This document shows positions 1-8,678 of a stretch of 64,000 nt of DNA, piece by piece. The notes below the pieces were generated by a model. That model was not told where the DNA came from, searched no databases, and worked only from the letters and a program-made list of their open reading frames with translations. Source of the stretch: JALGVA01 sp964617715 (lineage in GTDB: Bacteria; Armatimonadota; Zipacnadia; Zipacnadales; UBA5352); contig CAZTZN010000004.1 of assembly GCA_964617715.1 (NCBI GenBank), forward strand, positions 1 through 64,000. Reading direction: 5' to 3'. A program made the position numbers and the translations under genes. Within the stretch, counting starts at the first letter, position 1, and each line of letters begins with the position of its first letter.

Positions 1-1341
1 GCCATCGAGGTGCGCCTGGGCGACGCCACGCAGGTGATGCGCTGGGAGCCCTCGGGCACCGTCGGCTCCCGCTGGATCTCAGCGATCTTCGAGCTGGATC
101 GGCCCGCCACCGAGTTCGCCATGACCGCGAACGAGATCGGCCAGAGCTACGTCCTGCTCAACAACGTGTCGATCAGCGACGATGTCAACGCCACCCACCC
201 GCGCACCGTGGACGTGCGCACCAGCGGCTTCCAGTATCTGTTCAACGCCCGGCGCATGGCCCCCGCGGGCCCGTGGTCGGCGACCTGGCGCGACCCCGAG
301 AGCGACCTCGCGCTGACCATGTTTATGCCCCAGCGCAGCGCGCAGGAGATCATCCTGGCCGACGCCGAGGCCGAACTCAAGCCCGGCCACCCGCCCACCC
401 TGCAGTACCTGCTCGCCCGCAACGCCATCCCGGCCGACGAGCCCGACCGCAGCGATCTGACCTCCACCTACATCAGCGTCTCCGAGCCCCATCGCGGCGA
501 AGCGCGCGTCCACCAGGTGCGGCGCCTCGACGCCGTGCAGGCGGTCGAGCACGCCGTGGGCCTCGTGGTGGATCGGGCGGGCGCACGCGACCTGATTCAC
601 AGCTCGCCGGACGCCTCGGCCGAGTGCACCTGGGACGCGGGCGATACGCAACTCACCGCCACCGGCGAGTTCGCGCTGGTGACGCTTGCCGACGGACGGC
701 TCCAGCGCGCCTGCCTGATCAACGGCACGCGCCTGGCGTGCGGCGACTTCACGCTCACCACCCCACCCGCGCCCGGGGGCCGCGTGCTCAGCGTCGATCA
801 TGACGCCAACCGCATCGTGCTCGACGCCGAGCTGCCCGTGCCCGCAGCCTATGTCGGGCGGGTGATGATTCTGGGCAACGAGCTGCAGCAGACCAGTTAC
901 ACCATCGGGGGCGTCGAGGTCGCCGACGGCCGGACCACCATCGACCTGGGCGACACCCTGATGCTGGTGCAGATGGGCTACGTCGAGGCCACCGACGACG
1001 CCCTGGGCACAGTGCGGCTGGCCAAGCTCGGGCGCGTGGATGGCGGCCGGCACCAGGGCCGCTGGCTCTACAACGAGGACCGCTCGGTGGGGCTGCGCAT
1101 CGCGTCGGTGAGCGGTAACGTGTTCACGGTCGAGGGCGCGCAGGCGAGTCTGGATGAGATCTTCGCCGACCTCGACGGCGACGGCCGCCGGCAGTTCTGG
1201 GTCAGCGACATCGGCCCCGGCGATACCTGGCGCGTGCCCACCGCGACTTTCATCGAGCGTGCGCAGGACAATCTCTACCGCGTGCATGCCATGACCGAGG
1301 TCGAATTGAGCGTCCCGATGGTCATGGCCGGGGAGGAGTGA
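1..1341 (+). CDS. Heparinase II/III-like protein, C-terminal part (5' truncated)
   Basis: The reading frame is open from the first base, so the gene starts outside the window; the GTG at 10 is probably internal. The visible 446 codons contain no signal peptide and no recognisable catalytic domain. They are rich in beta-strand-type sequence, and the stretch near residues 130-170 (LQYLLARNA, then YISVSEPHRGE) resembles the C-terminal beta-sandwich of heparinase II/III-family polysaccharide lyases, where a similar 'xVxEPYRGE' segment is common. A second heparinase-like gene lies downstream at 3889, which fits a polysaccharide-degradation locus. The family call is by resemblance only; another secreted beta-sandwich carbohydrate-active protein is possible. 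Confidence 0.5.
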   Translation, partial: AIEVRLGDATQVMRWEPSGTVGSRWISAIFELDRPATEFAMTANEIGQSYVLLNNVSISDDVNATHPRTVDVRTSGFQYLFNARRMAPAGPWSATWRDPESDLALTMFMPQRSAQEIILADAEAELKPGHPPTLQYLLARNAIPADEPDRSDLTSTYISVSEPHRGEARVHQVRRLDAVQAVEHAVGLVVDRAGARDLIHSSPDASAECTWDAGDTQLTATGEFALVTLADGRLQRACLINGTRLACGDFTLTTPPAPGGRVLSVDHDANRIVLDAELPVPAAYVGRVMILGNELQQTSYTIGGVEVADGRTTIDLGDTLMLVQMGYVEATDDALGTVRLAKLGRVDGGRHQGRWLYNEDRSVGLRIASVSGNVFTVEGAQASLDEIFADLDGDGRRQFWVSDIGPGDTWRVPTATFIERAQDNLYRVHAMTEVELSVPMVMAGEE

Positions 1342-1383
1342 TCCTGCGCAGCGCGCGCTGCTGACCACCGGAGGAAGGACCGG

Positions 1384-1842
1384 ATGCGCAGACACGACCG
1401 TGAGATCGACTCATCCGACGCTATCGAGGACATCCTGCGTCGGGGCACAGTGCTCCACCTGGGGATGATCGACGGTGACCGGCCCTACGTGCTGCCGCTG
1501 AGCTACGGATACGACGGCGCCGCGCTCTACCTGCACTGCGCGCCCGAGGGTCGCAAGCTCGACGTGCTGCGCGCGTGCCCCCGGGTGTGCTTCGCGATCA
1601 GCCTCGACCACGAGCTGATCCGCGCCGAGGTGCCCTGCGAGTGGGGCCTTCGCTACCGCAGCGTGGTGGGCGAGGGCACGGTCACCTTCGTGGAAGACGA
1701 GGCCGAGAAACGCCGGGGGCTGGATGCGCTCATGGCCCAGCATGGCGGCAGGGGTGGCCGGTACAGCGCCGAATCGCTGGCGCAGACGGCAGTGCTGCGC
1801 ATCGACATCACCGGCCTGAGCGGCAGGGAAGTGGGCTGTTGA
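1384..1842 (+). CDS. Pyridoxamine 5'-phosphate oxidase-like flavoprotein (NimA-type)
   Basis: A 152-residue cytoplasmic protein with the split beta-barrel FMN-binding fold of the pyridoxamine 5'-phosphate oxidase family, nearest in style to nitroimidazole-resistance (Nim) proteins. Visible marks are the early 'GTVLHLGMIDGDRPYVLPLSYGY' region (residues about 20-42), the 'LYLHCAPEGRKLDVLRACPRVCF' strand-helix (about 47-70), and 'YRSVVGEGTVTFVEDEAEK' (about 88-106), all typical of this family. The ATG at 1384 follows a strong GGAGGAAGGA ribosome site. It lies 42 bp after the heparinase-like gene. Substrate unknown; it is a housekeeping-type insertion among secreted carbohydrate proteins. Confidence 0.85.
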   Translation: MRRHDREIDSSDAIEDILRRGTVLHLGMIDGDRPYVLPLSYGYDGAALYLHCAPEGRKLDVLRACPRVCFAISLDHELIRAEVPCEWGLRYRSVVGEGTVTFVEDEAEKRRGLDALMAQHGGRGGRYSAESLAQTAVLRIDITGLSGREVGC

Positions 1843-1876
1843 CCGGCCTGACAACCGCCGTTGAGGAGTGAGCGCG

Positions 1877-3862
1877 ATGCACAGAGCAAGCGTCCCGTCC
1901 GTCCTCGCGTGCCTGGCGGTGCTCGCGGGCGCGGGCGCCGCTCGCGCGCAGGACGATGGCGCCATCCGCACCGCGGTCATTGTCTACGGCCTCGACCGCC
2001 TCAGCGAGGACGCCTACCGGCGCATCCTCACCGCGCCCGAGGTGGACTATGTCTGCTTCCAGCAGATCATGCCCGAGGGCCCGCTGCCGGAGCTGACCGT
2101 CGCCCGCGCCGCCGAGCTGGCCGCGGCGGGCAAGCGCAACATCGTGCAGATCTGGTGGGGGCCGAGCTGGCCCTATCCGTGGTCGAAGTACAGTTTCGCC
2201 AACATCGCGCTCGACCCGGCGGTGCGCGCGGACTTCTGGCGCGAGGTCGTGGACCGCTGCATCGACGAGATCGGCGTCGAACATCTCTACGGCGCCCATC
2301 TGATGGAAGAGACCGGGATGCAGTTCGGCACCGATGTGCAGCAGCGCGATGACCCCGATGACTTCGACACCTTCGAGGACACCGGCGCCTCGTACGATCA
2401 CCCCTTCTGGAGCGGTTGGAAGAAGGAGTGGTACGGGCGCACCGACATCCCCAACGTAATCCGCCACGAGGACGACTTTCGCGCCCTCGTCGGCTTCGGC
2501 TTCGAGGACGACGACAACTGGCAGCCCTGGCAGTGGCACCTGTTCAACCGCTGGGTCGCCACGCGCCTGCAGTCGGGCGGCCAGGTCGAGTTCGCGAAGC
2601 ACATCCATGAGCGCTATCCGTCGCTCAAGGCTTTCACCTGGGACGGGCTGCTGTGGGGCGGTGAGAACGCGCGCACCGACCACCACCTCGAACGCCGGTA
2701 CTTCGATGGCGTGATGACCGACGTCTATGGCGATCCCGGGCGCGCCTACATGACCCAACGCGCCTTCCGGCTGCTCTACCCGGACCAGGAGATCGTGCAC
2801 TTCTGCTGGGGCGGCACGCGCGACCGCCCGACCACCATCGCCCAGCGCCGCCAGCACGTCGCCGCCTGCTACACCGCAGGCCACGACGTCATCGGCTTCT
2901 GGTCGAGCCCCGGCAACTACACCGTGCCCGAGACCTGGGCGGAGGACATGGACCTGCTCGGCCGCCTGCAGGGCCTGCCGCGCTTCGAGCATCACCCCCG
3001 CCTGCTGATCATCTCCGCGCGCGTCTCCGACATCTACTCGTTGCCCTACTCGCTGGTGGGCCTGGCCGACTTCGACATCCTGCCCATCTGGGAGGCGTGG
3101 GACGCCGACCTGTCGGGCTATGACGCGCTGCTGCTCGACACCACGGGCCCGCCCGGCCGCGACAGCGACCTGCTCTGGGACGCCGAAGGCTTCGCGGCGC
3201 AGCATCACTTCCCCGGCTTGCTCGACTACAGGCGGATCAACGCCTTCATCGAAGCGGGCGGCGCGGTCATCATCCGCGGGCGCTGGTACTGGCCCACCGA
3301 CTGCCCGCTCTTCCCGGTCGCGGGCGGATACGTGCACACCGCACTCGACGCCGGCCAGGTCAACCGGCCGGACTTCGAGTACACGCCGGGGGGCTTCTGG
3401 GCCGACGAGATCGGCCTGTCGGGGACCTATCGCTTCGGCGCTTACTTTATGCCGGTGGAGGTCGATGACCCCCGGGCGCAGGTGTGCGACGCGGGCATCT
3501 TCTTCCGGCATGGCGCGGGCGCGTGCCTGCTGCTGCCCTACCACCGCAACTATGACCGTGAGGAAGACTACGGCTCTGAGGCCTGGCTGTCACACCGCCG
3601 GCTGATGCTGGACATGGTCCGCGGCTTCCTGCTGCACGTGGGCAAGACCCAGGCGGCCAGGGAGTGCCTGGTCGATCCGGCGGTGGGCGGGAACTACCGG
3701 CACGCGGTCTCCGCCGACGGAGCCCTTGAGACCTGGTACCTGCACTCGCTCGGCATAAGCGGTGCCATTGCGCCCATCGCGCTGCCCGGTATCGATCTAC
3801 TGACCGGCGCGGCCGACGTATCGCTGAGCCCCGAGTACCCGGCGGCGGTGCTGCGACGCTGA
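1877..3862 (+). CDS. Secreted glycoside-hydrolase-like protein, unknown specificity
   Basis: 661 residues with an N-terminal signal peptide ending near 'ARAQ'. I chose the ATG at 1877 because GAGGAG sits 8 bases upstream; an in-frame GTG exists at 1868. The first half reads like a (beta/alpha)8 barrel, with strands ending 'YVCFQQIMPEG', 'NIVQIWWGPSWP', 'EHLYGAHLMEETG' and 'KAFTWDGLLWGG', and acidic residues at strand ends as in glycoside hydrolases. Around residues 390-480 a segment ('YDALLLDTTGP', then 'INAFIEAGGAVIIRG') resembles the class I amidotransferase/ThuA-like domain that often follows such barrels. I cannot assign a GH family. It is followed 26 bp later by the heparinase gene and is probably co-transcribed with it. 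Confidence 0.6.
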   Translation: MHRASVPSVLACLAVLAGAGAARAQDDGAIRTAVIVYGLDRLSEDAYRRILTAPEVDYVCFQQIMPEGPLPELTVARAAELAAAGKRNIVQIWWGPSWPYPWSKYSFANIALDPAVRADFWREVVDRCIDEIGVEHLYGAHLMEETGMQFGTDVQQRDDPDDFDTFEDTGASYDHPFWSGWKKEWYGRTDIPNVIRHEDDFRALVGFGFEDDDNWQPWQWHLFNRWVATRLQSGGQVEFAKHIHERYPSLKAFTWDGLLWGGENARTDHHLERRYFDGVMTDVYGDPGRAYMTQRAFRLLYPDQEIVHFCWGGTRDRPTTIAQRRQHVAACYTAGHDVIGFWSSPGNYTVPETWAEDMDLLGRLQGLPRFEHHPRLLIISARVSDIYSLPYSLVGLADFDILPIWEAWDADLSGYDALLLDTTGPPGRDSDLLWDAEGFAAQHHFPGLLDYRRINAFIEAGGAVIIRGRWYWPTDCPLFPVAGGYVHTALDAGQVNRPDFEYTPGGFWADEIGLSGTYRFGAYFMPVEVDDPRAQVCDAGIFFRHGAGACLLLPYHRNYDREEDYGSEAWLSHRRLMLDMVRGFLLHVGKTQAARECLVDPAVGGNYRHAVSADGALETWYLHSLGISGAIAPIALPGIDLLTGAADVSLSPEYPAAVLRR

Positions 3863-3888
3863 TTCCTGCAGGCAGAGAGTGAACGTCC

Positions 3889-6276
3889 ATGGCTCTGCGA
3901 CAACCCGCACCGGTCGTGATCGCGCTGGCGATCACGATCTGCGCGCCGGCGATCGCGCAGTCGGCCATCGGCTACCCGTGCACGCAGTACAAGCCCGCCG
4001 ACATCGCCCGCGCGCGCGAGAACATTGGCCGCTACGAGTGGGCGCGGGAGCAGCGCGACTGGTTCCGCGGCGCCGTTGAGCGCTACCGGGGGATGAGTCG
4101 CGATGAGCTGCGCGCCTACATCTCCGACCTCACGCCCCTGCTCACCGTGAAGTGCCCGGTCTGCGGCAACGGCCCGTGGTACGCCTACGACGTGCTCGAC
4201 CGCGCCACGAAGCTGCGCTGCAAGTCCTGCGGCACCGAGTGGGCCTGGGACCCCGCGGACCGCTCCGAGGACTGGAACATCCAGGCGGTGATGCGCTACT
4301 ACCGCCTCGACTGGGTTACCGGCGGGTGCGCGTACCTGGGCCTGGTCTATCAGCTCGACGGCGACGAGCAGTGCGCGCGCCAGGTCGGCTGGATCGCCGA
4401 ACGTGTCGCCGAAGTCTTCAAGGGCTACCGCATGAACCGCGTCAACGCGAACGACTGGCTCGACCACAACGATCCGTACTACGGGCGCATCTGCGGCTGG
4501 AAGTTCCGGGAGATGGCGCTGCTCAAGCAGGTTATTCTCGGCTACGACCTGGTCCGCGACTCGGGCGTGCTCACCGATGAGCAGATCACCGCCATCGACC
4601 GCGATCTGATCGCCTGCGTGCGCGACTACATCCTCGAGGCCTTCGCCGACATCGGGCTGCTGGGCACGCAGTCGATCCAGGACCAGGGCTACACCTGGTG
4701 GTGCCTGAGCGCGACCGCGGCCATGCTCGGCGACACGCAGACGCTGGAGATGATGCTCGACACCTGGCGGCAGATGCTCGGCCCCGACAGTCACGTCTTC
4801 TACGAGGACGGCACCTTCTACGAGGGTACCTGGGCCTACCAGAGCCAGTTCCTGAGCGGCGCCTGGCCGATCCCGGAGGTGCTCCGGGGCAACCTCGACG
4901 TGGATATCTACACCGACCCGCAGTGCGCGCTGTACGAGAAGGTGCTGACCTGGTACCTGGACGCGATCTTCCCCGATGGCACCATGCCGGCGATCAACGA
5001 CGCGCACGTGGGCTCGCGCCCCGCGCCGCAATGGTCGGAGATCGCGTGGCTGCGCTACGGCAATCAGAAGGCGCTGCGCCATCTGGTCAACGAGTGGGGC
5101 ATGGGGTTCGACCGCGGCACCCGCTACTCGTTGTTCTACCGCGATCCCAACCTGGGCGCGCAGCACGGTGAGGGCGAGCCCTACGGCACGCGGAGCACGC
5201 ACCTGACCGGCGCGGGGCAGATGATCCTGCGCGACGACACTCCCGGTGCGCGGCGCACCATGGCCTTCATCGACTACGGCCCCTACCGGCCGTCCCCGCA
5301 CAAGCAGCGTGACTATCTGAACCTGGGACTGTTTGCGTGCGGGCTGGAGATGATCTCGGAGATCGGCTACGCCCACCAGCCCGCGTGGGCCAAGGCCTTC
5401 CAGGTCAGCCCGATGGCGCACAATACCGTGCTGGAGATCGCCGGGCAGGAGGGCATGGGCGAGCCGCTCATCTGGCAGATCACCCCCGGTCCGCGCATGG
5501 CCGAGGCCGGCCTGCCCGGGCCGAGCGAGCGTGGCCCGGGCAATGCGCGCTTCATCGCGTTGCTGCCGGTGCCGGGCACCGAGCCGATCCTCGTGGACAT
5601 CTTTCGCGTCTCCGGCGCTGCCCCGAGCTTCACCTGGGCGATGCACGCGCGCTCGGGCGATCTGGCCGTGGCGGGCGTCGAGCTGACGCCGGTCGAGGTC
5701 GCCGCGCCGCTGCGCGACGGCCGGCAGGGCGTGGCGGCGGGTGACGTGTCGGCGACCTGGCGATTCGCGGGGGAGCCGCCGCGCGCGTTGCGCACGATCC
5801 TGCCCGGCGCCGAGGGCGCCACCGTCACCGTCTCGCAGTGTCCGCCTGAGGAGGACGCGATCGTCGCCGCCCACGTCGGTGGCGGCGCTCTGAGGCCGGG
5901 GACGGTCATCCCCCGGCGCGGGCACCTACAGATCACCCGCAGCGGCCCCACGGCGACCTTCGTCGCGGTGCACGTGCCCCGGCAGGGCGAGGCGGCGCCG
6001 GAGGTCGTGGTCCGCCGCAGTGTTGTCGCAGGCCGCCCGCAGGCGGTGGCGCTGGTGATCGACTGCGGCGGCACGCGCTTCGTGGTGCTGCACGATCCCG
6101 AGGCCGGGGAGTGCCGCTTCGCTGAGATGACGCTGGATGGCCGCGCGGCGATCGCGACGCTGCACGAGGGCGCTCTGCGCAGCCTGTGCCTCGGCGCCGG
6201 CACGAGCGCGCGGTGGGGCGATGTCGTGATCGACGGTGACGCGGATGGCAACGGGTTCGTCCGGACGGGCCTGTGA
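3889..6276 (+). CDS. Secreted heparinase II/III family protein
   Basis: 795 residues with a signal peptide (cleavage after about residue 24, 'APAIAQ'). The N-terminal half has the alpha-toroid character of heparinase/alginate lyases ('FVPWYAY'-type loops, 'QGYTWWCLSATAAMLG', 'FYEDGTFYEGTWAYQSQ', 'LNLGLFACGLEMISEIGY'); the C-terminal half is beta-sandwich ('TFVAVHVPRQGEAAPEVV'). Near residues 87-117 two CxxC pairs (CPVCG and CKSCG) form a putative zinc ribbon, an insertion seen in several family members from environmental bacteria. The family eliminates uronic-acid-containing glycans such as heparin, alginate or similar; the substrate here is not known. It is the best recognised enzyme in the left carbohydrate cluster. 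Confidence 0.8.
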   Translation: MALRQPAPVVIALAITICAPAIAQSAIGYPCTQYKPADIARARENIGRYEWAREQRDWFRGAVERYRGMSRDELRAYISDLTPLLTVKCPVCGNGPWYAYDVLDRATKLRCKSCGTEWAWDPADRSEDWNIQAVMRYYRLDWVTGGCAYLGLVYQLDGDEQCARQVGWIAERVAEVFKGYRMNRVNANDWLDHNDPYYGRICGWKFREMALLKQVILGYDLVRDSGVLTDEQITAIDRDLIACVRDYILEAFADIGLLGTQSIQDQGYTWWCLSATAAMLGDTQTLEMMLDTWRQMLGPDSHVFYEDGTFYEGTWAYQSQFLSGAWPIPEVLRGNLDVDIYTDPQCALYEKVLTWYLDAIFPDGTMPAINDAHVGSRPAPQWSEIAWLRYGNQKALRHLVNEWGMGFDRGTRYSLFYRDPNLGAQHGEGEPYGTRSTHLTGAGQMILRDDTPGARRTMAFIDYGPYRPSPHKQRDYLNLGLFACGLEMISEIGYAHQPAWAKAFQVSPMAHNTVLEIAGQEGMGEPLIWQITPGPRMAEAGLPGPSERGPGNARFIALLPVPGTEPILVDIFRVSGAAPSFTWAMHARSGDLAVAGVELTPVEVAAPLRDGRQGVAAGDVSATWRFAGEPPRALRTILPGAEGATVTVSQCPPEEDAIVAAHVGGGALRPGTVIPRRGHLQITRSGPTATFVAVHVPRQGEAAPEVVVRRSVVAGRPQAVALVIDCGGTRFVVLHDPEAGECRFAEMTLDGRAAIATLHEGALRSLCLGAGTSARWGDVVIDGDADGNGFVRTGL

Positions 6277-6312
6277 CCGCGAAGGGCATCATCCGATCGG
6301 GAGGCATTGACC

Positions 6313-8580
6313 ATGAACGCCCTGAGGCTCAGTCTGACCGTGACGATCTGCCTGGGAGTCATCAGTGCCGCAGCGGCGCAGCCGGTGGAGCGGACGCTCG
6401 ATGAGTTCGGGCCCGTGGATACGGTGATGGCCGCTCAGGCCACGCTGGAGACGGCGGTGCGGACGCTGCTGGATGAAGGCGGCGGCGTGCTGGTGATCCC
6501 GCCGCAGGTGACCCAGGATCTGGAGATCGAGAACCTGCAGCAGGGCGAGCGGGCAACCAGCAACGAGGGCCCCGCGGTCACCATCATCGACTACCGGGGC
6601 GGTTTCACCGAGTTCCATGTCGCGCCCATCGGCCGCCATCAGACCGGCACCTGGACCGGCCTGCGCGTCGAGCGCATGCTCAACCTGGGCGAGGAGAGCC
6701 TGCCGCACTGGGGAACGCAGGCGGCCCAGGCCATCGACAACTTCATCATCAGCGGCTCCTCCTCGTACATGCACACCCTCACCGAGCCGGTGCAGCCTGG
6801 TGAGGATGTGCGCTGCTACCCCGACACCATCCGCGGCATCTGGATCGGCGCCTTCCTCAACATCACCAGCAGCGTCATGGGCTACGCTGAGCCGATGGAC
6901 CGCATCACCGTCAAGGACATCGGCTGGGACCCCGAGCGCCGGCGCGCCTACTTCACCTGCGACCTGGAGTACGAGCATCCGGCGGGCGCGCTGATCTACA
7001 ACAAACACAACGTCAACGGGCTGGTCATGCACGGCTGGTGCAACGCCGACAACCAGACCGCGGGCGAGCTGGCGGTCACGCGCAGCAACTACGCCGTCGG
7101 CGACAGCTTCTGCATCAGCGGCATCTTCCGTTACATGGGCGACGTCTTCTCCGGCTTCGGCGACGAGGGCGGCATCGTGCTCAACGCCGAGACCATCGGC
7201 GACCTCGATTTCTTCCGCTCGACCGTCGAATCGTTCGATCCGGACACCGACGAGGTCGTGTACACCGGTGGCAGGTGCAACGCCCATACGCTCAGCACCT
7301 CGCGGCCGCTCATCAACATGAATCGCGACAAGTGGATTACCGAGGGCACGGTCATGATCGTCTCGCCCTCCGGGACCTACCAGGGCGAGAGCTACCCGGG
7401 CGTGATCGGCGGGCCGGGCAACGCCTTCAACTACCAGGGTGGCGCCATCATCGGCTCGGCCGACTGCCCCTGGGATGAGAGCATCATCGGCCGGTTCTTC
7501 TGCATCACCGACGACTCCGAGGTCATCCTGCCCGGCGACCCGTCCACTTGCGGCGGCTACGGCAAGCCCCCCGACCGGCCGGTATACCGGTGGTACGAGA
7601 TCAAGGAGTTGGAGACTCGCCCGGACGGCACCAGGCGCATCAAGATCCTGCGCGTGCGCTGGTCGGCGGTGGCCGCGGGCGCGCCCAACCTGTTTGACGC
7701 CGAGAACTACACCTCCGACGGCCACGAACGCCCGCTGCACTATGCCATCGCGCCCGGGGCGTGGGTGTACGATGTGTCGCGCGGCTGGGCGCAGACCCAT
7801 CAGACCGGCGGGGTGCTGCAGGGCGAGCATCCGCGCACCATCCGTGTGACCCCCAACGGCGATCGCGGCACGCGCTTCGACTTCGAGCCCGGCGACGAGA
7901 TCGAGCAGCCGGTCGGCCCCGACCCGTGGCAGCCGCGCCCGTTGCGCATCCGCACCTTCGACCAGATCCCCAGCACCATGCCCAGCTCCACCATCGAGGT
8001 GCAGCAGCTCGGGCGCGTCCAGGTCCCGCACGGGCTGAGCTTCGGCGGCATCATCCGCAGCCGCGACCAGCTCGACCGGCGCAAGGACCACCGGCCCGCC
8101 TACGACAGCATCATCAACCTGAGCGCGCTCAGTGACATCGGCATCGAGTTCGATGGCGAGGTCATGACCGCCGCGATCATGTTCCGCCAGCCCGGCGACT
8201 ACGCCCAGCCCATCATGTGGCGCGTCAATCAGCCCTACGGCTCGGCCAGGCTGACTGTGGACCCGGGCAGCGGTGACCTGCACTTCCGCGGCGGCAACCT
8301 CGACCTCAACGGCCGGGCCGTCGAGCGTGTGACCGGGCTGTCATCGACGCAGACGCCCGCGAACAACCTGCGCGGCATCGACGTGGCGGTCGAGGAGGGC
8401 GCGACCGAGGTGACCGTGAGCTTCGCCACCCCCGAGACCGACGCCGCCTACGCGGTCTCGATCACGCCCTCGTGGCTGACCGCGTATGCCGTACCGACGA
8501 AGAGCGCCGAGGGCTTCACCGTGCAATTCGCCCAGTCGGCGCCTGCCGACGCCACGCTCGACTGGGTGATCGTGCGCTGA
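6313..8580 (+). CDS. Secreted pectin-lyase-fold-like protein, function unknown
   Basis: 755 residues with a signal peptide ('LSLTVTICLGVISAAAAQ'). The ATG at 6313 is preferred over the TTG at 6307 because GGGAGG lies 8 bases before it. After the signal comes 'VDTVMAAQATLETAVRTLLDEGGGVLVIPPQV', the way right-handed beta-helix (pectate-lyase-like) proteins usually begin. The rest is rich in short strands and Asn/Gly turns. The C-terminal 100 residues resemble a small beta-sandwich ('EVTVSFATPETDAAYAVSITPSW'), like phage-tail or H-type lectin modules. It lies 36 bp after the heparinase gene on the same strand. A role in binding or cleaving uronate polysaccharides is an inference. Confidence 0.55.
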   Translation: MNALRLSLTVTICLGVISAAAAQPVERTLDEFGPVDTVMAAQATLETAVRTLLDEGGGVLVIPPQVTQDLEIENLQQGERATSNEGPAVTIIDYRGGFTEFHVAPIGRHQTGTWTGLRVERMLNLGEESLPHWGTQAAQAIDNFIISGSSSYMHTLTEPVQPGEDVRCYPDTIRGIWIGAFLNITSSVMGYAEPMDRITVKDIGWDPERRRAYFTCDLEYEHPAGALIYNKHNVNGLVMHGWCNADNQTAGELAVTRSNYAVGDSFCISGIFRYMGDVFSGFGDEGGIVLNAETIGDLDFFRSTVESFDPDTDEVVYTGGRCNAHTLSTSRPLINMNRDKWITEGTVMIVSPSGTYQGESYPGVIGGPGNAFNYQGGAIIGSADCPWDESIIGRFFCITDDSEVILPGDPSTCGGYGKPPDRPVYRWYEIKELETRPDGTRRIKILRVRWSAVAAGAPNLFDAENYTSDGHERPLHYAIAPGAWVYDVSRGWAQTHQTGGVLQGEHPRTIRVTPNGDRGTRFDFEPGDEIEQPVGPDPWQPRPLRIRTFDQIPSTMPSSTIEVQQLGRVQVPHGLSFGGIIRSRDQLDRRKDHRPAYDSIINLSALSDIGIEFDGEVMTAAIMFRQPGDYAQPIMWRVNQPYGSARLTVDPGSGDLHFRGGNLDLNGRAVERVTGLSSTQTPANNLRGIDVAVEEGATEVTVSFATPETDAAYAVSITPSWLTAYAVPTKSAEGFTVQFAQSAPADATLDWVIVR

Positions 8581-8678
8581 CCACGCCCCTCGGCGGTGGC
8601 AGGTTGCGGCATCCTGCCCGGGGAACTCTGCACTTCCCGTGTCATCCCATGCTGCGGACGCACCGGTAATCACGGACT

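Noticed and set aside
79..1395. Long minus-strand frames opposite the first gene and throughout (for example 1808-3544, 32431-34032)
   Set aside because: These are antisense frames created by the high GC content; they show His/Arg/Ala/Gly-rich composition with no domain and overlap well-supported genes.
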